From contig SLTK01000007.1 of NCBI GenBank assembly GCA_004347695.1, forward strand, positions 62,001-126,000: DNA of 64,000 nt, given 5' to 3'. The notes under the pieces were generated by a model. That model did no database searches. It saw only the letters and a program-made list of their open reading frames with translations, and was not told where the DNA came from. This DNA comes from Chloroflexota bacterium (lineage in GTDB: Bacteria; Chloroflexota; Anaerolineae; Anaerolineales; Anaerolineaceae). Made by a program: the position numbers and the translations under genes. Positions 61,922 through 64,000 of this stretch are shown one piece after another. Numbering within the stretch: the first letter of the stretch is position 1; every line of letters begins with the position of its first letter.

Positions 61922-63172
61922 TCAGGCCAGGTAAGGCCGGGGATCGGTTATTTTTCCGGTCAGAGCGGCTGCCGCAGCGGAAGCCGGGCTGGCAAGATAA
62001 ATCTCTGACAGCGGGCTGCCCATGCGGCCAATAAAGTTGCGGTTCATGGTGGTCAGAGCGCGTTCACCGGGAGCCAGCACGCCGCCATGTCGCCCGATGC
62101 AGGCGCCGCAGCCGGTGCCGGTTACGGTGCAGCCGGCATCCATCAGGATTTCGATCAGGCCGCTCTGTAGCGCTTTTTTATAAATTTTGGCTGAGGCAGG
62201 CGTGACGATCACGCGCGTGTGCGGGTGCACCGTTTTACCCTGGAGGATGCCGGCCACTATTTCAAGATCTTCATAACGCGCGTTCGTGCAGGTGCCGATA
62301 TAGACCTCATCGACCGCCAGACCTTCGACCTCTCGCAGGGCTTTGGCGTTATCCACATCCGGGTGGCAGGCCACCTGCGGCTCGATGGTCGAAACATCGA
62401 TGGCGATGATTTTTTCGTACTGCGGATGAACCGGATGGATTTGTTCATAACTTCCCTGTGCGCGGGTCTCGACTTTCAGATAATCAAGAGTAACTTCATC
62501 CGCTGCGATCAGCCCGCATTTGGCACCAATCTCAGTGGACATGTTCGAAAGGACGATGCGTTCGTGTATGGGCAGACGGTCGATATAATCGCCGCCAAAC
62601 TCGATGGAACGGTAGGTTCCGCCGTCCATGCCAAGTTTCCCGGCAATGAAGATCATCACATCCTTGGCAAAGACGCCCGGCTGGGTTACGCCGCTCAACT
62701 CAATTCGAATAGTTTGGGGAACGCTAAACCAGCACTTGCCGGTTACCCAGGCCACGCCGATTTCGGTCGAGCCGAACCCGGCGCCAAATGCGCCCAATGC
62801 GCCGTAGGTGTTTGAATGCGAATCCGCTCCAATCACAATGGCGCCGGGGGTGATAAAACCCTCTTCGATCATCACCTGATGGCAAACGCCCTGGTGAAAG
62901 AACTGGGTGATACCCTGTTCCTTCATAAAATCCAGGCCCTTTTTCTGGGCTTCGGCCGCCAGCAGGTTTGGCGCCGGGTAGGCGTGATCAAAATGGATAA
63001 CGATTTTATTTTTATCGAATATCGGCTTCCCGATTTCCCGAAAGGCCTTGATCGCCAGCGGGGTAGTGTTGTCGTGGCTCATAATGGTATCAACATCCAC
63101 AAGCAAGATCTCGCCGGCATGCACTTCGCGCCCGGCTTTGCGTGAAAAAATCTCTTCAACCAGAGTTCCCAT
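61922..63172 (-). CDS. homoaconitase / isopropylmalate isomerase large subunit
   Basis: 416 residues, aconitase family: VDTIMSHDNTTPLAI, IGADSHSNTYGALG, iron-sulfur Cys residues in GTCTNAR and GCGACIGRHGG. The start at 63172 (GGAGGCAATAATG) is preferred to 63190; it overlaps the upstream gene by 17 bases. In the lysine cluster, so homoaconitase is likely; a LeuC role is not excluded. Confidence 0.9.
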   Translation of the reverse strand: MGTLVEEIFSRKAGREVHAGEILLVDVDTIMSHDNTTPLAIKAFREIGKPIFDKNKIVIHFDHAYPAPNLLAAEAQKKGLDFMKEQGITQFFHQGVCHQVMIEEGFITPGAIVIGADSHSNTYGALGAFGAGFGSTEIGVAWVTGKCWFSVPQTIRIELSGVTQPGVFAKDVMIFIAGKLGMDGGTYRSIEFGGDYIDRLPIHERIVLSNMSTEIGAKCGLIAADEVTLDYLKVETRAQGSYEQIHPVHPQYEKIIAIDVSTIEPQVACHPDVDNAKALREVEGLAVDEVYIGTCTNARYEDLEIVAGILQGKTVHPHTRVIVTPASAKIYKKALQSGLIEILMDAGCTVTGTGCGACIGRHGGVLAPGERALTTMNRNFIGRMGSPLSEIYLASPASAAAAALTGKITDPRPYLA

Positions 63173-63998
63173 TATTGCCTCCATTGCCATTTGCAGAATA
63201 TTTTTTCAATATCACCCGCGTTTCGGTGTGTTTCACACCGGCTACAGTGCGCAATTGATCGATCAGATTGTTCAGCGCCATCACATTATCGACATTGACG
63301 ATGGCGCTGATGTCATAATCGCCGGTGACCTCGTAAACGTTGTTGACCTGATGGAAGCCGCGCAACCGGCGTACCACAGAGGGGATATACACGTGAGATT
63401 CGGTCTCCACCATCACCAGCGCATGGATGTCATGCGGGATGACATCGATTACCCGGCCGGTAACCTGTTCGGCAATATCGATAATGTCGGTATCAAAGAG
63501 CTGTTTGCTGTTTTCGTCCAGGTTTTTGATGCGAGAGACGATTACTTCCAGTTCTGCCGGGCTGACCTCGACACCATATTCATCCAGCCTGGCAGCTACC
63601 GCGCTTTTGCCGGTATATTTGTCGATGACGATTTTTCGCTCGCGGCCCAAAAGGGCGGGATCGAAAGGTTCATAAGTACGCGCGTCTTTCAAAACCCCGT
63701 CGGTATGAACCCCGCTTTTGTGGGTGAAGGCATTCTGCCCGGTGATGGGCTTATTGGGCGCCAGGAAAACCCCTGAAACTTTTTCGATATAGCTGGAGAC
63801 AGGCACCAGAGGCAGGATGTTGTATTGTTCGACCTTTTCCAGGTTGTTTAATGCCAGAATGGTTTCAGCCAGATCGGGAATGCCGGCGCGTTCACCCATG
63901 CCGTTGACAGTCGTGTGAATGCAGTCGGCCCCGGCGCGGATACCCGCCAGGGCATTAGCCAGCGCCAGTCCGTAGTCATTATGGCAATGCAAATCAAT
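63156..63998 (-). CDS. homocitrate synthase-like protein with C-terminal RAM domain, N-terminus outside window
   Basis: The frame is open to the right edge of the window; about 280 residues are visible. DmpG/LeuA/HCS core: LHCHNDYGLALANAL, VNGMGERAG, AFTHKSGVHTDG. The C-terminal 85 residues (ALVMVETESH ... VNNVYEVTGDYDISAIV) are an Lrp/AsnC-type RAM domain, not the LeuA regulatory domain. A RAM domain on homocitrate synthase is known from Sulfolobus, where it is linked to lysine feedback. Ends in an Asn/Gly-rich tail (GNGGNNGNSG). Confidence 0.85.
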   Translation of the reverse strand: MDLHCHNDYGLALANALAGIRAGADCIHTTVNGMGERAGIPDLAETILALNNLEKVEQYNILPLVPVSSYIEKVSGVFLAPNKPITGQNAFTHKSGVHTDGVLKDARTYEPFDPALLGRERKIVIDKYTGKSAVAARLDEYGVEVSPAELEVIVSRIKNLDENSKQLFDTDIIDIAEQVTGRVIDVIPHDIHALVMVETESHVYIPSVVRRLRGFHQVNNVYEVTGDYDISAIVNVDNVMALNNLIDQLRTVAGVKHTETRVILKKYSANGNGGNNGNSG

Positions 63999-64000
63999 TT

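Noticed and set aside
60492-61934. 480-residue plus-strand ORF
   Set aside because: Antisense to the dehydrogenase and small-subunit genes, which have clear family motifs.

Overview
The window is a densely packed bacterial segment of moderate GC content. It most resembles an Anaerolineae-like member of the Chloroflexota. This is inferred from LysW-carrier amino-acid biosynthesis, MalT-type LuxR regulators, large PAS/GAF signalling proteins, many FtsX/MacB transporters and small SHOCT proteins. No rRNA, tRNA, prophage, transposase or CRISPR array was seen.

Layout. 1-2.4 kb: the end of a membrane-anchored protein, a CcdA-like thiol-disulfide transporter whose motif order looks circularly permuted, and two small membrane proteins. 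2.4-5.7 kb: reverse transsulfuration (cystathionine beta-synthase and a convergent cystathionine gamma-lyase/synthase); the first sits behind a candidate cysteine-codon leader peptide with mutually exclusive hairpins. 5.8-8.7 kb: an ATPase with two FtsX permeases, divergent from a two-component system (9.0-10.9 kb) whose sensor has a Met-rich outer loop. 11-29.5 kb: a copper and redox island with two SHOCT proteins, a DUF1461 protein, a cupredoxin plus a DsbD/CcdA-like protein, a CsoR-like regulator, two copper P-type ATPases, a two-domain multicopper oxidase, a YtkA-like lipoprotein, a second cupredoxin, and a MacAB-type pump with its own two-component system. 29.6-43.3 kb: large signalling proteins, including a four-gene operon (sensor kinase, receiver, HD-GYP, GGDEF), then a GIY-YIG nuclease gene flanked by palindromic repeats, then a CHASE4-GGDEF protein. 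43.9-50.9 kb: a secreted subtilase, a MalT/LuxR regulator and a small redox cluster (DUF4386-like protein, SDR, Tat-flavodoxin, small protein). 51.1-64 kb: a minus-strand lysine and arginine cluster.

The amino-acid cluster reads, in transcription order: homocitrate synthase-like (cut by the window end), aconitase-like large and small subunits, isocitrate-type dehydrogenase, LysX; then a promoter and attenuator; then ArgG, ArgH, LysW, a second LysX-like ligase (probably ArgX), LysY, LysZ, LysJ, LysK. Two ligases with one LysW and one YZJK set suggest that lysine (from alpha-aminoadipate) and ornithine/arginine (from glutamate) share the same carrier-protein machinery, as described in Sulfolobus.

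The main novelty is regulatory. argG is preceded by a consensus-like promoter, a 26-residue leader ORF with clustered Arg codons, a perfect Rho-independent terminator and a well-placed antiterminator. The cystathionine beta-synthase gene has an 11-residue leader ORF with two Cys codons and two identical hexamers competing for one complementary hexamer. Together they suggest amino-acid-specific leader-peptide attenuation in this lineage.
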